Origin: Burkholderiaceae bacterium
GTDB taxonomy: Bacteria > Pseudomonadota > Gammaproteobacteria > Burkholderiales > Burkholderiaceae_D
Assembly: GCA_019752915.1 (NCBI GenBank)
Contig: JAIELO010000034.1
Location: 1-5,259, forward strand
DNA: 5,259 bases
Direction: 5' to 3'
In this document: piece after piece, positions 1-5,259 of the stretch
How positions within the stretch are numbered: position 1 is the first letter of the stretch
Layout: each line of letters opens with the position of its first letter
The notes under the pieces: generated by a model
What the model was told of the DNA's origin: nothing
Seen by the model: the letters and a program-made list of their open reading frames with translations, nothing else
Databases searched by the model: none
Program-made: the position numbers and the translations under genes

Positions 1-1183
1 GCTGGTGAATCTGGTGGGGAATGCTTTCAAGTTTACCGATCACGGCGAGGTATGCATGCGCGTCGAGCGCGCGCCGCACAGCGCTGCGGCGGCGGGCGTG
101 AACCGGATCCGCTTCATTGTGACCGACACTGGCATCGGCATCGATGCCGACGCGATTCCGCGCCTGTTCCAGCAGTTCGAGCAGGCCGATGCCTCCACCA
201 CGCGGCGCTATGGCGGCACCGGGCTGGGACTGGCGATCTGCCGTCAGCTGGTGGAACTGATGGGCGGCGAAATCAGTGCGGTCAGCGCGCCTGGGCAGGG
301 CAGTACCTTTATGTTCGAGTTGCCGCTGGCAGATGGCGTAGCGCCGACACTGGTGCCGCATGTACCGCGCGAGCCGCATAGCCACCAGCTGAAAGTGCTG
401 TGTGCGGAAGACTTCCCGACCAACCAGATCATCATCCGCATGATGCTGGAAGATCTCGGTCATAAAGTGGACATTGCGGCCAATGGCGCGCTGGCCGTGA
501 AAGCGTGCGCGCTGACCCGCTACGACCTGATCCTGATGGATGGCCGCATGCCGGAGATGGATGGCGCCAGTGCTACCCGCGCGATTCGCGCCGGTGGCCC
601 GATCGACGCGCCGGTGCGCGATCAGGAACTGATGATTATTGCGCTGACCGCGAACGCCAGTGAGGAAGACCGCAGCCGCTATCTGGCGGCGGGCATGGAT
701 GACTTCCTGACTAAACCGATCGACGAGGACAAGCTGCATTTCCTGCTCAGTCGCGCCATCGAGCGCCAGTTGCAGCGCGGTGTGCAGTTGCCGGTGATGG
801 CGCCGCGCCGCTCGCCGGCGGCCGGTACGCCGGAACTCGATGCGATGTTCGGCGTGGTGCCGGCGCCAACTCCCGGGCTGGAACTGGAACCAGCGCGGTT
901 AGCGCAGCATAGTGGCGGCGCCGATCTGAGCCAGCGCCTGCGTTCTGCCTTCAATCAGGATGTGCCGTTGCGGCTGGCGGAACTCGAACAGGCGATTGCC
1001 GCAGGCGCGACCGATGTAGCGGGCCGTCTGCTGCACGGCATGAAAGGCAGTGCCGGTTATCTGCAGGAGCAGGAATTGCAGGCGCTGTGCGGCGAACTGG
1101 AACAGGCCGCGGATCAGGGTAACTGGAAACAGGTGATGGCGGCCATGCCGCTGTTGCGCGAATTGCTGCAGAAAGCGCGGTAG
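1..1183 (+). CDS. Hybrid sensor histidine kinase, C-terminal part (HATPase - receiver - HPt), 5' truncated
   Basis: This is the end of a hybrid histidine kinase that autophosphorylates and passes phosphate through its own receiver to a C-terminal HPt domain. The frame is open at the left edge (first full codon at position 2), so the GTG at 5 is not the real start; sensor and dimerisation/His domains lie upstream. Numbering from the codon at 5: N box with N2 and N6; G1 box DTGIGI 41-46; F box around 55-59; G2 box GGTGLGLAI 70-78. A receiver spans about 129-253, with acidic pair E135/D136, phospho-acceptor D179 in LMDGRMPEMDG, T215 and K237. A Pro-rich linker (about 255-300) leads to an HPt domain (about 302-390) with LLHGMKGSAG; H344 (codon 1034-1036) is the expected phospho-His. 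All visible key residues are intact. The layout resembles BarA/EvgS-type kinases; the signal sensed cannot be inferred. The response regulator 141 bp downstream is the likely partner. Confidence 0.93.
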   Translation, partial: LVNLVGNAFKFTDHGEVCMRVERAPHSAAAAGVNRIRFIVTDTGIGIDADAIPRLFQQFEQADASTTRRYGGTGLGLAICRQLVELMGGEISAVSAPGQGSTFMFELPLADGVAPTLVPHVPREPHSHQLKVLCAEDFPTNQIIIRMMLEDLGHKVDIAANGALAVKACALTRYDLILMDGRMPEMDGASATRAIRAGGPIDAPVRDQELMIIALTANASEEDRSRYLAAGMDDFLTKPIDEDKLHFLLSRAIERQLQRGVQLPVMAPRRSPAAGTPELDAMFGVVPAPTPGLELEPARLAQHSGGADLSQRLRSAFNQDVPLRLAELEQAIAAGATDVAGRLLHGMKGSAGYLQEQELQALCGELEQAADQGNWKQVMAAMPLLRELLQKAR

Positions 1184-1190
1184 TTGTAAT

Positions 1191-1220
1191 AAGCTGCGCC
1201 CAGCTGTGCCAAGCTGTGAA
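1191..1220. repeat. Three 10-bp tandem repeats (consensus MAGCTGYGMM)
   Basis: Three consecutive 10-bp units occur immediately after the kinase stop codon: AAGCTGCGCC, CAGCTGTGCC and AAGCTGTGAA. All share AGCTG, Y and G at the same positions, with a period of exactly 10 bp. The middle unit contains the palindrome CAGCTG, and AGCTG (1192-1196) can pair with CAGCT (1201-1205). A period close to one helical turn would place each unit on the same DNA face, which fits either a regulator-binding array ahead of the response-regulator gene or a simple slippage repeat. Function is inferred only. Confidence 0.5.
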
Positions 1221-1314
1221 AGATGCACGATATCGTCGCGCGTTGAATGCGGTTTGATGTAATATTGTTACGAGTGCCATTTCAGGGTTGTTGATACGGC
1301 AGGCGGCAAGGCAC

Positions 1315-1320
1315 AGGGAG
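1315..1320 (+). promoter_or_regulatory. Ribosome binding site of the response regulator gene
   Basis: AGGGAG lies 4 nt upstream of the ATG at 1325. It is a good Shine-Dalgarno match and supports that start; the receiver begins immediately with MKVLVVDDD, so no upstream start is needed. The rest of the 141-bp gap holds the tandem repeats at 1191-1220 but no convincing -35/-10 pair or intrinsic terminator. Confidence 0.7.
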
Positions 1321-1324
1321 AAGC

Positions 1325-2041
1325 ATGAAAGTTCTGGTAGTCGACGATGACGTGGTTTCGCGGATGGTGCTGATGCACCTGATTGACAGTTGCGGTCCGT
1401 TCGACATCGTCGAAGCGGAGGATGGCGAGGATGCATGGCAGCAGTTGCAGCAAGGCCTACGGCCTGCGATCTGCTTCTGCGATCTGCGTATGCCGCGCCT
1501 GTCCGGACTGGAATTGCTGCAGCGGGTGCGCGAGCACGCTGACATTGGTGCGCTGCCGTTTGTGCTGGTCACTTCCGCGAATGACCGCGACACCGTGGAT
1601 GTGGCGACCCAGAGTGGCGTGACCGGGTATATCGTCAAGCCGTTTCAGGCCGATCAGGTGCGCGAGCATCTGAGCACCTTCCTTGAAAAAAATCAGTCTG
1701 CCTATCGCCATCGCGCGGAAGCACCGGCCCAGACCCTGAGCCGTCTGGGCATCAATCAGGAACGCCTGCTGGTGTATCTGAACGGCTTTGCCAGCCAGCT
1801 CAATGTCGCCGGTGACGATCTGCCGCTGTTGCTGCAGCAGGGGCAGCAGGACGAGGCGCGCGTGCGTCTGGAGCGCCTGCAGGCTGGCTGCGTGACACTG
1901 GGACTCGATGGCGGCGCTGCACGCCTGCAAACTCTGGCCGGTGTGGCGCTGTCGCCACCGGCAGTACAGGCCGCGCTGACAGAAGTGGTGCGCGCCGTGA
2001 GCTACCAGAGCGATCTGGTGTTGCAATCGACCCCGGAATAG
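1325..2041 (+). CDS. Response regulator: receiver domain plus degenerate HPt-like domain
   Basis: A 238-residue cytoplasmic response regulator. The N-terminal receiver (1-120) has the full active site: acidic D7/D8/D9, phospho-acceptor D53 in CFCDLRMP, T83 in LVTSAND, and K105 in GYIVKPF, with aromatic Y102 at the switch position. There is no DNA-binding or enzymatic output domain. After a linker (about 122-138), residues about 139-230 have the pattern of an HPt domain: a RLGINQERLLVYL start, then DEARVRLERLQAGCVTLG (176-193), which aligns with the HPt signature around H-x-L-K-G-x-A-x-x-L-G. In that alignment the His is E183 (codon GAG 1871-1873), the Lys is Q186 and the Gly is A187, so phosphotransfer by this domain is not expected. 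The receiver call is certain; the HPt-like call is my own alignment by eye. The gene follows a hybrid kinase with an intact HPt, its probable phosphodonor. Output is unknown; a protein-interaction role is possible. Confidence 0.9.
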   Translation: MKVLVVDDDVVSRMVLMHLIDSCGPFDIVEAEDGEDAWQQLQQGLRPAICFCDLRMPRLSGLELLQRVREHADIGALPFVLVTSANDRDTVDVATQSGVTGYIVKPFQADQVREHLSTFLEKNQSAYRHRAEAPAQTLSRLGINQERLLVYLNGFASQLNVAGDDLPLLLQQGQQDEARVRLERLQAGCVTLGLDGGAARLQTLAGVALSPPAVQAALTEVVRAVSYQSDLVLQSTPE

Positions 2042-2063
2042 CCTGCACAGTTGCGCTTTTCCC

Positions 2064-2092
2064 TTGCCGGTAAAATAGTTTAAGTTTAAAGT
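2064..2092 (+). promoter_or_regulatory. Candidate sigma70-type promoter for the CoA ligase operon
   Basis: TTGCCG (2064-2069) and TAAAGT (2087-2092) are separated by 17 bp and match the -35 and -10 consensus at 4 of 6 positions each. An alternative -10, TAAAAT (2071-2076, 5 of 6), has no good -35 at the right distance. The AT-rich stretch stands out from the GC-rich surroundings and is the only promoter-like region in the 100-bp gap. Either -10 is overlapped by the palindrome at 2075-2094. Confidence 0.4.
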
Positions 2093-2094
2093 AT
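2075..2094. promoter_or_regulatory. 20-bp AT-rich palindrome, candidate operator
   Basis: The sequence reads ATA-G-TTTAA-GT-TTAAA-G-TAT: an inverted repeat with arms ATAnTTTAA / TTAAAnTAT around a 2-bp centre, symmetric at 16 of 20 positions. It overlaps the candidate -10 elements about 50 bp upstream of the CoA ligase start. The size, AT-richness and placement suit a dimeric repressor such as a MarR- or TetR-family protein, families that commonly control aromatic-acid CoA pathways. The regulator is not encoded in this window, so its family is inference. Confidence 0.5.
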
Positions 2095-2114
2095 CGTCTG
2101 TTTGCGGACGCTAC
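2091..2114 (+). other. Leader hairpin (10-bp stem, TTTG loop) upstream of the CoA ligase gene
   Basis: GTATCGTCTG (2091-2100) can pair with CGGACGCTAC (2105-2114) across a TTTG loop: eight Watson-Crick pairs, one G-T wobble and one T/C mismatch. No T-tract follows on the + strand, so it is not a classical terminator for the upstream gene. On the - strand the hairpin is followed by an A/T-rich run (complement of 2071-2090), so a weak reverse terminator is conceivable although no - strand gene is present. It may be a leader-RNA element or a second protein-binding inverted repeat. Confidence 0.4.
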
Positions 2115-2132
2115 CGCGCGACTATTGCCATC

Positions 2133-2138
2133 AGGGTG
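2133..2138 (+). promoter_or_regulatory. Ribosome binding site deciding the CoA ligase start
   Basis: AGGGTG (2133-2138) sits 3 nt before the ATG at 2142, with its GGG core 5 nt away. The in-frame GTG at 2136 would use part of this motif as its own start codon and would have no Shine-Dalgarno sequence at normal spacing, so the ATG at 2142 is preferred. Confidence 0.55.
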
Positions 2139-2141
2139 ACC

Positions 2142-3803
2142 ATGAAGCCTACGCCAGCCAGTTCTGCCAGTGCCCATACCGACCCGTTTGCGCGCGATCA
2201 CCTGCCGCCGGCCGGTTTGTGGCCGGAGCTATGTTTCGATCTCCCCGAACTGCAGTTTCCGGCACGGTTGAACTGCGTCGCCGAGTTGCTCGATGCAGCA
2301 CTGGCGCGTGGCATCGGCTCGCACGTCGCCTTGCGAGGCGAGCATGATAGCTGGACTTACACGCAATTGCACGCGCAGGTTAACCGGATTGCCCATGTGC
2401 TGCGCGGACCACTGGGGCTGGAAGCTGGCCATCGCGTGCTGCTGCGAGGCGCCAACACGCCGATGATGGCAGCCTGTATTCTGGCCGTGCTCAAGGCGGG
2501 CTGCATTGCGGTACCCAGTATGCCGCTGCTGCGCGCGCGCGAACTGGCGGTGATTGCTGCGAAAGCAGAAGTGAATGCGGTGCTGTGTGCGGACAATCTG
2601 CGCGGCGAGGTGGAGGCGATGGATCTGTCGCCAGCAGCGCGCCAGCGCACGGTGTATTTTGGTGCCAGCGCCGGTGTCAGCGCCGATGAGCGAATTGCTG
2701 GCACTGGCGCCTTGCTGGAAACGCTGATGGCGGCGCAGCCCGCACACTTTACGGCAGTCGATACAGCGGCCGATGATGTGTGTCTGATCAGCTTCACCTC
2801 GGGCACCACCGGCATCCCGAAAGGGACCATGCACTTCCACCGTGATGTCCTCGCCATCTGTGACTGTTTCCCCCGTTCGGTGCTGGCGACGCAGGCCGAC
2901 GATATTTTTATCGGCACACCGCCGCTGGCATTCACCTTCGGGCTCGGTGGCTTGCTGCTGTTTCCGCTGCGGGTGGGCGCGAGTGCCGTGCTGCTGGAAC
3001 GACTGACTCCGGAAGCCTTGCTGGTGGCGATCCAGACCTACCGCGCCAGCATCTGCTTTACCGCGCCGACTTTTTACCGGCAGATGGCACCACTGTTTGC
3101 CAGCTATGATCTGGCCAGTCTGAAAAAGAGTGTTTCGGCAGGCGAAGCACTGCCGGTGGCAACCCGCGAAAGCTGGCGTCAGGCCAGCGGTCTGACCATG
3201 ATTGACGGCATTGGCGCGACCGAGATGCTGCACATTTTTATTTCGGCGGCGGGCGATCAGGTACGCGCCGGTGCAACCGGCAAGCCGATTCCCGGCTATC
3301 AGGCCTGCATTCTTGACCAGCACGGCCAGCCCGTAGGGCCGGGCGTGATCGGGCGACTGGCCGTGAAAGGGCCGACCGGCTGCCGCTATCTGGCCGACGC
3401 GCGCCAGCGTGACTACGTCTGCAACGGCTGGAACTTGACGGGTGACGCCTACGAAATGGATGCGGAGGGCTATTTCTATTACCGCTCGCGCACCGACGAC
3501 ATGATTATTTCGGCCGGCTACAACATCGCCGGACCGGAGGTGGAAGACGCCCTGTTACGTCACCCGGCGGTGGCCGAATGCGGCGTGATTGGCCGCGCCG
3601 ACGAAGAGCGCGGCCAGATCGTCGAAGCGCATATCGTGCTCAAGCCAGACTATCAGGCCTCGCCGGAACTGGCGCTGCAATTACAGGAATTCGTCAAGGC
3701 GCAGATCGCGCCCTACAAATATCCGCGCGCGATCCGTTTTCTAGCGGCTTTGCCTCGCACCGAAACCGGCAAGCTGCAGCGCTTCAAGCTGCGCACTGAA
3801 TAA
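2142..3803 (+). CDS. Aryl-CoA ligase, benzoate/2-aminobenzoate-CoA ligase type (AMP-forming)
   Basis: An ANL-superfamily enzyme of 553 residues (555 from GTG 2136), normal length for aryl-CoA ligases. It would activate an aromatic acid with ATP via an acyl-AMP, then transfer it to CoA in the cytoplasm. Visible motifs, numbered from ATG 2142: P-loop [10 protein letters not shown] 219-228; HFHRD just after it; substrate-pocket region [20 protein letters not shown] around 260-279; A5 motif GIGATE 356-361; TGD 433-435; hinge and A8 motif [19 protein letters not shown] about 446-464; and A10 motif [10 protein letters not shown] with catalytic K544. All catalytic motifs are intact. The MHFHRDVLA and AFTFGLGG segments resemble 2-aminobenzoate-CoA ligases as I remember them. 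The gene lies 10 bp upstream of a 2-aminobenzoyl-CoA/salicylyl-CoA monooxygenase-reductase gene, so anthranilate or salicylate is the likely substrate; sequence alone does not separate these from benzoate. Confidence 0.88.
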   Translation: MKPTPASSASAHTDPFARDHLPPAGLWPELCFDLPELQFPARLNCVAELLDAALARGIGSHVALRGEHDSWTYTQLHAQVNRIAHVLRGPLGLEAGHRVLLRGANTPMMAACILAVLKAGCIAVPSMPLLRARELAVIAAKAEVNAVLCADNLRGEVEAMDLSPAARQRTVYFGASAGVSADERIAGTGALLETLMAAQPAHFTAVDTAADDVCLISFTSGTTGIPKGTMHFHRDVLAICDCFPRSVLATQADDIFIGTPPLAFTFGLGGLLLFPLRVGASAVLLERLTPEALLVAIQTYRASICFTAPTFYRQMAPLFASYDLASLKKSVSAGEALPVATRESWRQASGLTMIDGIGATEMLHIFISAAGDQVRAGATGKPIPGYQACILDQHGQPVGPGVIGRLAVKGPTGCRYLADARQRDYVCNGWNLTGDAYEMDAEGYFYYRSRTDDMIISAGYNIAGPEVEDALLRHPAVAECGVIGRADEERGQIVEAHIVLKPDYQASPELALQLQEFVKAQIAPYKYPRAIRFLAALPRTETGKLQRFKLRTE

Positions 3804-3813
3804 AGAAAAGCAC

Positions 3814-5259
3814 ATGAATATCGTATGCATAGGTGGTGGCCCGGCCGGTCTGTATTTCGGCCTGTTGATGAAGAAGCAGAATCCGGCGCACCAGATTACG
3901 GTGATCGAACGGAATCGTCCTTACGATACGTTTGGCTGGGGCGTGGTGTTCTCCGACCAGACGCTGGGAAATCTGGCGCTGGCCGACGAGCCGAGCGCAC
4001 GGGCGATTCAGGCCGCTTTCAATCACTGGGACGATATCGACACCTATTTCAAAGGCGAGAAGGTTAGCTCCGGCGGTCACGGTTTCTGCGGCATCGGGCG
4101 CAAGCACCTGCTCAATATTCTGCAGCAGCGTTGCGAAGAACTCGGTGTGACGCTGGTATTCGAAACCGAGGTAGAGGACGATCAGGCGCTCGCCGCGCGC
4201 TATCAGGCCGATCTGGTGATTGCCTCGGATGGTTTGAATAGCCGCATCCGTAGCCGCTATGCCGACAGCTATCAGCCGCAGATCGAGGCGCGACGCTGTC
4301 GCTTCGTGTGGCTGGGCACGCGCAAGAAATTCGATGCCTTTACCTTTGCCTTCAAACAGACCGAGCATGGCTGGTTTCAGGCGCACATCTACCAGTACGA
4401 CGCGGACACCTCGACCTTCATCGTTGAAACGCCGGAATCGGTGTGGCGCGCAGCAGGACTCGAGCAGATGACGGCCGAGCAGTCCATCGCCTTCTGCGAA
4501 CAGCTGTTTGCCGACGTCCTTGATGGTCATAGCCTGATGTCGAATGCAGCGCATCTGCGCGGCTCGGCGATGTGGATTACCTTCCCGCGCATCGTCTGCC
4601 AGCGCTGGGTGCACTGGCAAGAAATAGCGAACACGAAGGTGCCGGTGGTGCTGATGGGTGACGCAGCCCATACAGCGCATTACTCGATCGGTTCCGGCAC
4701 CAAGCTGGCGCTGGAAGACGCTATCGAACTGGCACGCTGTTTCGCAACGGACGCAGACAGCGCCGCAGCGCTGGAGAACTACCAGCGGGTGCGCGCAGTC
4801 GAGGTGATTAAACTGCAAAGTGCTGCGCGCAATTCGATGGAGTGGTTCGAGAACGTCGAGCGCTATACGGCACTGGATGCGCCGCAGTTCGCGTATTCGA
4901 TGCTGACCCGCAGCCAGCGTCTGTCGCACGAAAATCTGCGCCTGCGCGATGCTGCCTACGTGGCCGATTACGAGCGCTGGTTTGCCGCACGCGCCGCCTT
5001 GCAGGCTGGATTGCCAGTCAATGCGCAGGCGTCGCAGGCAGCGCCAGTACCGCCGATGTTCACGCCATTGAAAGTGCGCGAACTGGTTCTGAAGAACCGC
5101 ATTGTGGTTTCGCCGATGGCGCAGTACAGCGCGGTCGACGGCGTGGTGGGCATCTTCGGCGTCGCCGACGAGAAGGGGCGAATCGCGCTGGTGTTTCCCA
5201 ATCCAGCCCCGGTGGGTGAAGACGTCGATACCCTGTCCGGCGTGGCGCTCACCGACCAG
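3814..5259 (+). CDS. Bifunctional 2-aminobenzoyl-CoA/salicylyl-CoA monooxygenase-reductase, 3' truncated or chimeric
   Basis: The frame runs from ATG 3814 to the window end without a stop (482 codons). Known homologues are about 760-790 residues, with an N-terminal FAD monooxygenase fused to a C-terminal Old Yellow Enzyme reductase, and hydroxylate then reduce the ring of an aryl-CoA. Visible features: FAD-binding GGGPAG 7-12 with acidic E32; the conserved Arg of GIGRKHLL at 96; DG motif SDGLNSRIR with D139/G140; GD motif [23 protein letters not shown] with D283; an Ala/Pro linker about 393-414; then the reductase start [25 protein letters not shown] (415-439). After VDGVVG (441-446) the reductase pattern stops abruptly. 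The start is supported by position and by a weak Shine-Dalgarno (GAAAAG 3805-3810). The 10-bp gap to the ligase implies co-transcription. Substrate (anthraniloyl-CoA versus salicylyl-CoA) is not resolvable here. Confidence 0.88.
   Translation, partial: MNIVCIGGGPAGLYFGLLMKKQNPAHQITVIERNRPYDTFGWGVVFSDQTLGNLALADEPSARAIQAAFNHWDDIDTYFKGEKVSSGGHGFCGIGRKHLLNILQQRCEELGVTLVFETEVEDDQALAARYQADLVIASDGLNSRIRSRYADSYQPQIEARRCRFVWLGTRKKFDAFTFAFKQTEHGWFQAHIYQYDADTSTFIVETPESVWRAAGLEQMTAEQSIAFCEQLFADVLDGHSLMSNAAHLRGSAMWITFPRIVCQRWVHWQEIANTKVPVVLMGDAAHTAHYSIGSGTKLALEDAIELARCFATDADSAAALENYQRVRAVEVIKLQSAARNSMEWFENVERYTALDAPQFAYSMLTRSQRLSHENLRLRDAAYVADYERWFAARAALQAGLPVNAQASQAAPVPPMFTPLKVRELVLKNRIVVSPMAQYSAVDGVVGIFGVADEKGRIALVFPNPAPVGEDVDTLSGVALTDQ
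5152..5259 (+). other. Non-OYE coding-like tail continuing the monooxygenase-reductase frame
   Basis: The last 36 codons (447-482) of the open frame start [10 protein letters not shown] and contain [10 protein letters not shown] and [12 protein letters not shown]. Old Yellow Enzyme reductases would continue here with a segment close to D-[FY]-H-L-V-H-x-G-x-R-A, which is absent. The +2 and +3 frames show no reductase sequence either, so a simple frameshift does not explain it. Codon third positions remain mostly G/C and the peptide looks like genuine protein. The D-x-x-G-R-x-x-L-x-F-P-x-P pattern faintly recalls beta-sandwich regulatory-like domains, but I cannot name the family. An assembly junction or an in-frame recombination near 5140-5151 is the simplest reading. 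Confidence 0.5.

Noticed and set aside
1243..1271. Possible promoter (TTGAAT 1243, TAATAT 1260) and short inverted repeat GTAA-N5-TTAC (1259-1271) upstream of the response regulator
   Set aside because: The -35/-10 spacing is only 11 bp and the inverted repeat has 4-bp arms, too weak to call; a promoter in this gap remains possible.
951..1436. - strand open frame spanning the kinase end, the gap and the response regulator start
   Set aside because: Its product is rich in Pro, Arg, Ala and Ser with no domain, and it overlaps two well-supported genes.
2042..2114. Intrinsic terminator after the response regulator gene
   Set aside because: The only good hairpin (2091-2114) lacks a following T-tract on the + strand, so I do not call it a terminator.
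2136..2138. GTG as the start of the CoA ligase
   Set aside because: The GTG overlaps the best Shine-Dalgarno motif, and the ATG two codons later has proper spacing.
2229..3323. Long open frame on the - strand (364 codons) opposite the CoA ligase
   Set aside because: The + strand encodes all adenylation motifs in order here. The antisense product is low-complexity, rich in Gln, His and Arg, as expected of a shadow frame.
3784..4929. Long open frame on the - strand (381 codons) opposite the monooxygenase
   Set aside because: It lies antisense to a gene with clear FAD-monooxygenase motifs. Its translation shows no recognisable domain, and long antisense frames are common in GC-rich coding DNA.
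1..5259. CRISPR array, tRNA/rRNA genes, insertion sequences or attachment sites
   Set aside because: Nearly all the window is coding and both gaps are short (141 and 100 bp). I saw no spaced repeats of CRISPR type, no tRNA-like cloverleaf and no transposase or terminal inverted repeats.

Overview
The window is GC-rich (roughly 60% by eye), densely coded on the + strand only, and has compact intergenic gaps. Protein style and gene content suggest a proteobacterium, most plausibly a betaproteobacterium; this is inference, and the sequence alone does not fix a genus.

Layout. (1) Positions 1-1183 hold the 3' end of a hybrid sensor histidine kinase: the ATPase domain (its beginning lies upstream), then a receiver domain, then a C-terminal HPt domain with an intact phospho-accepting His. 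(2) A 141-bp gap (1184-1324) contains three near-identical 10-bp tandem repeats. (3) Positions 1325-2041 encode a stand-alone response regulator: a canonical receiver followed by a region that aligns with an HPt domain but has Glu where the phospho-accepting His should be. (4) A 100-bp gap (2042-2141) holds a candidate promoter overlapped by a 20-bp AT-rich palindrome and followed by a leader hairpin. (5) Positions 2142-3803 encode an acyl/aryl-CoA ligase of the benzoate/2-aminobenzoate-CoA ligase type. (6) Ten bases downstream, positions 3814-5259 (open at the window end) encode a flavoprotein monooxygenase joined to the first residues of an Old Yellow Enzyme-type reductase, the architecture of 2-aminobenzoyl-CoA monooxygenase/reductase and salicylyl-CoA 5-hydroxylase.

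How the genes work together. Genes 1 and 2 form a probable two-component phosphorelay. Genes 3 and 4 look like the start of a catabolic operon for aerobic degradation of an ortho-substituted aromatic acid (anthranilate or salicylate) as its CoA thioester: the ligase activates the acid, and the monooxygenase/reductase hydroxylates and then reduces the ring without conventional ring cleavage. The palindrome is a candidate operator for this operon. No evidence beyond adjacency links the signalling pair to the catabolic pair.

Most notable oddities: the histidine-less HPt-like domain in the response regulator; the palindrome/hairpin arrangement ahead of the catabolic operon; and an abrupt loss of Old Yellow Enzyme similarity at about position 5151, where the open frame continues into unrelated, coding-like sequence. 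The last could be an assembly chimera or a real recombination junction.
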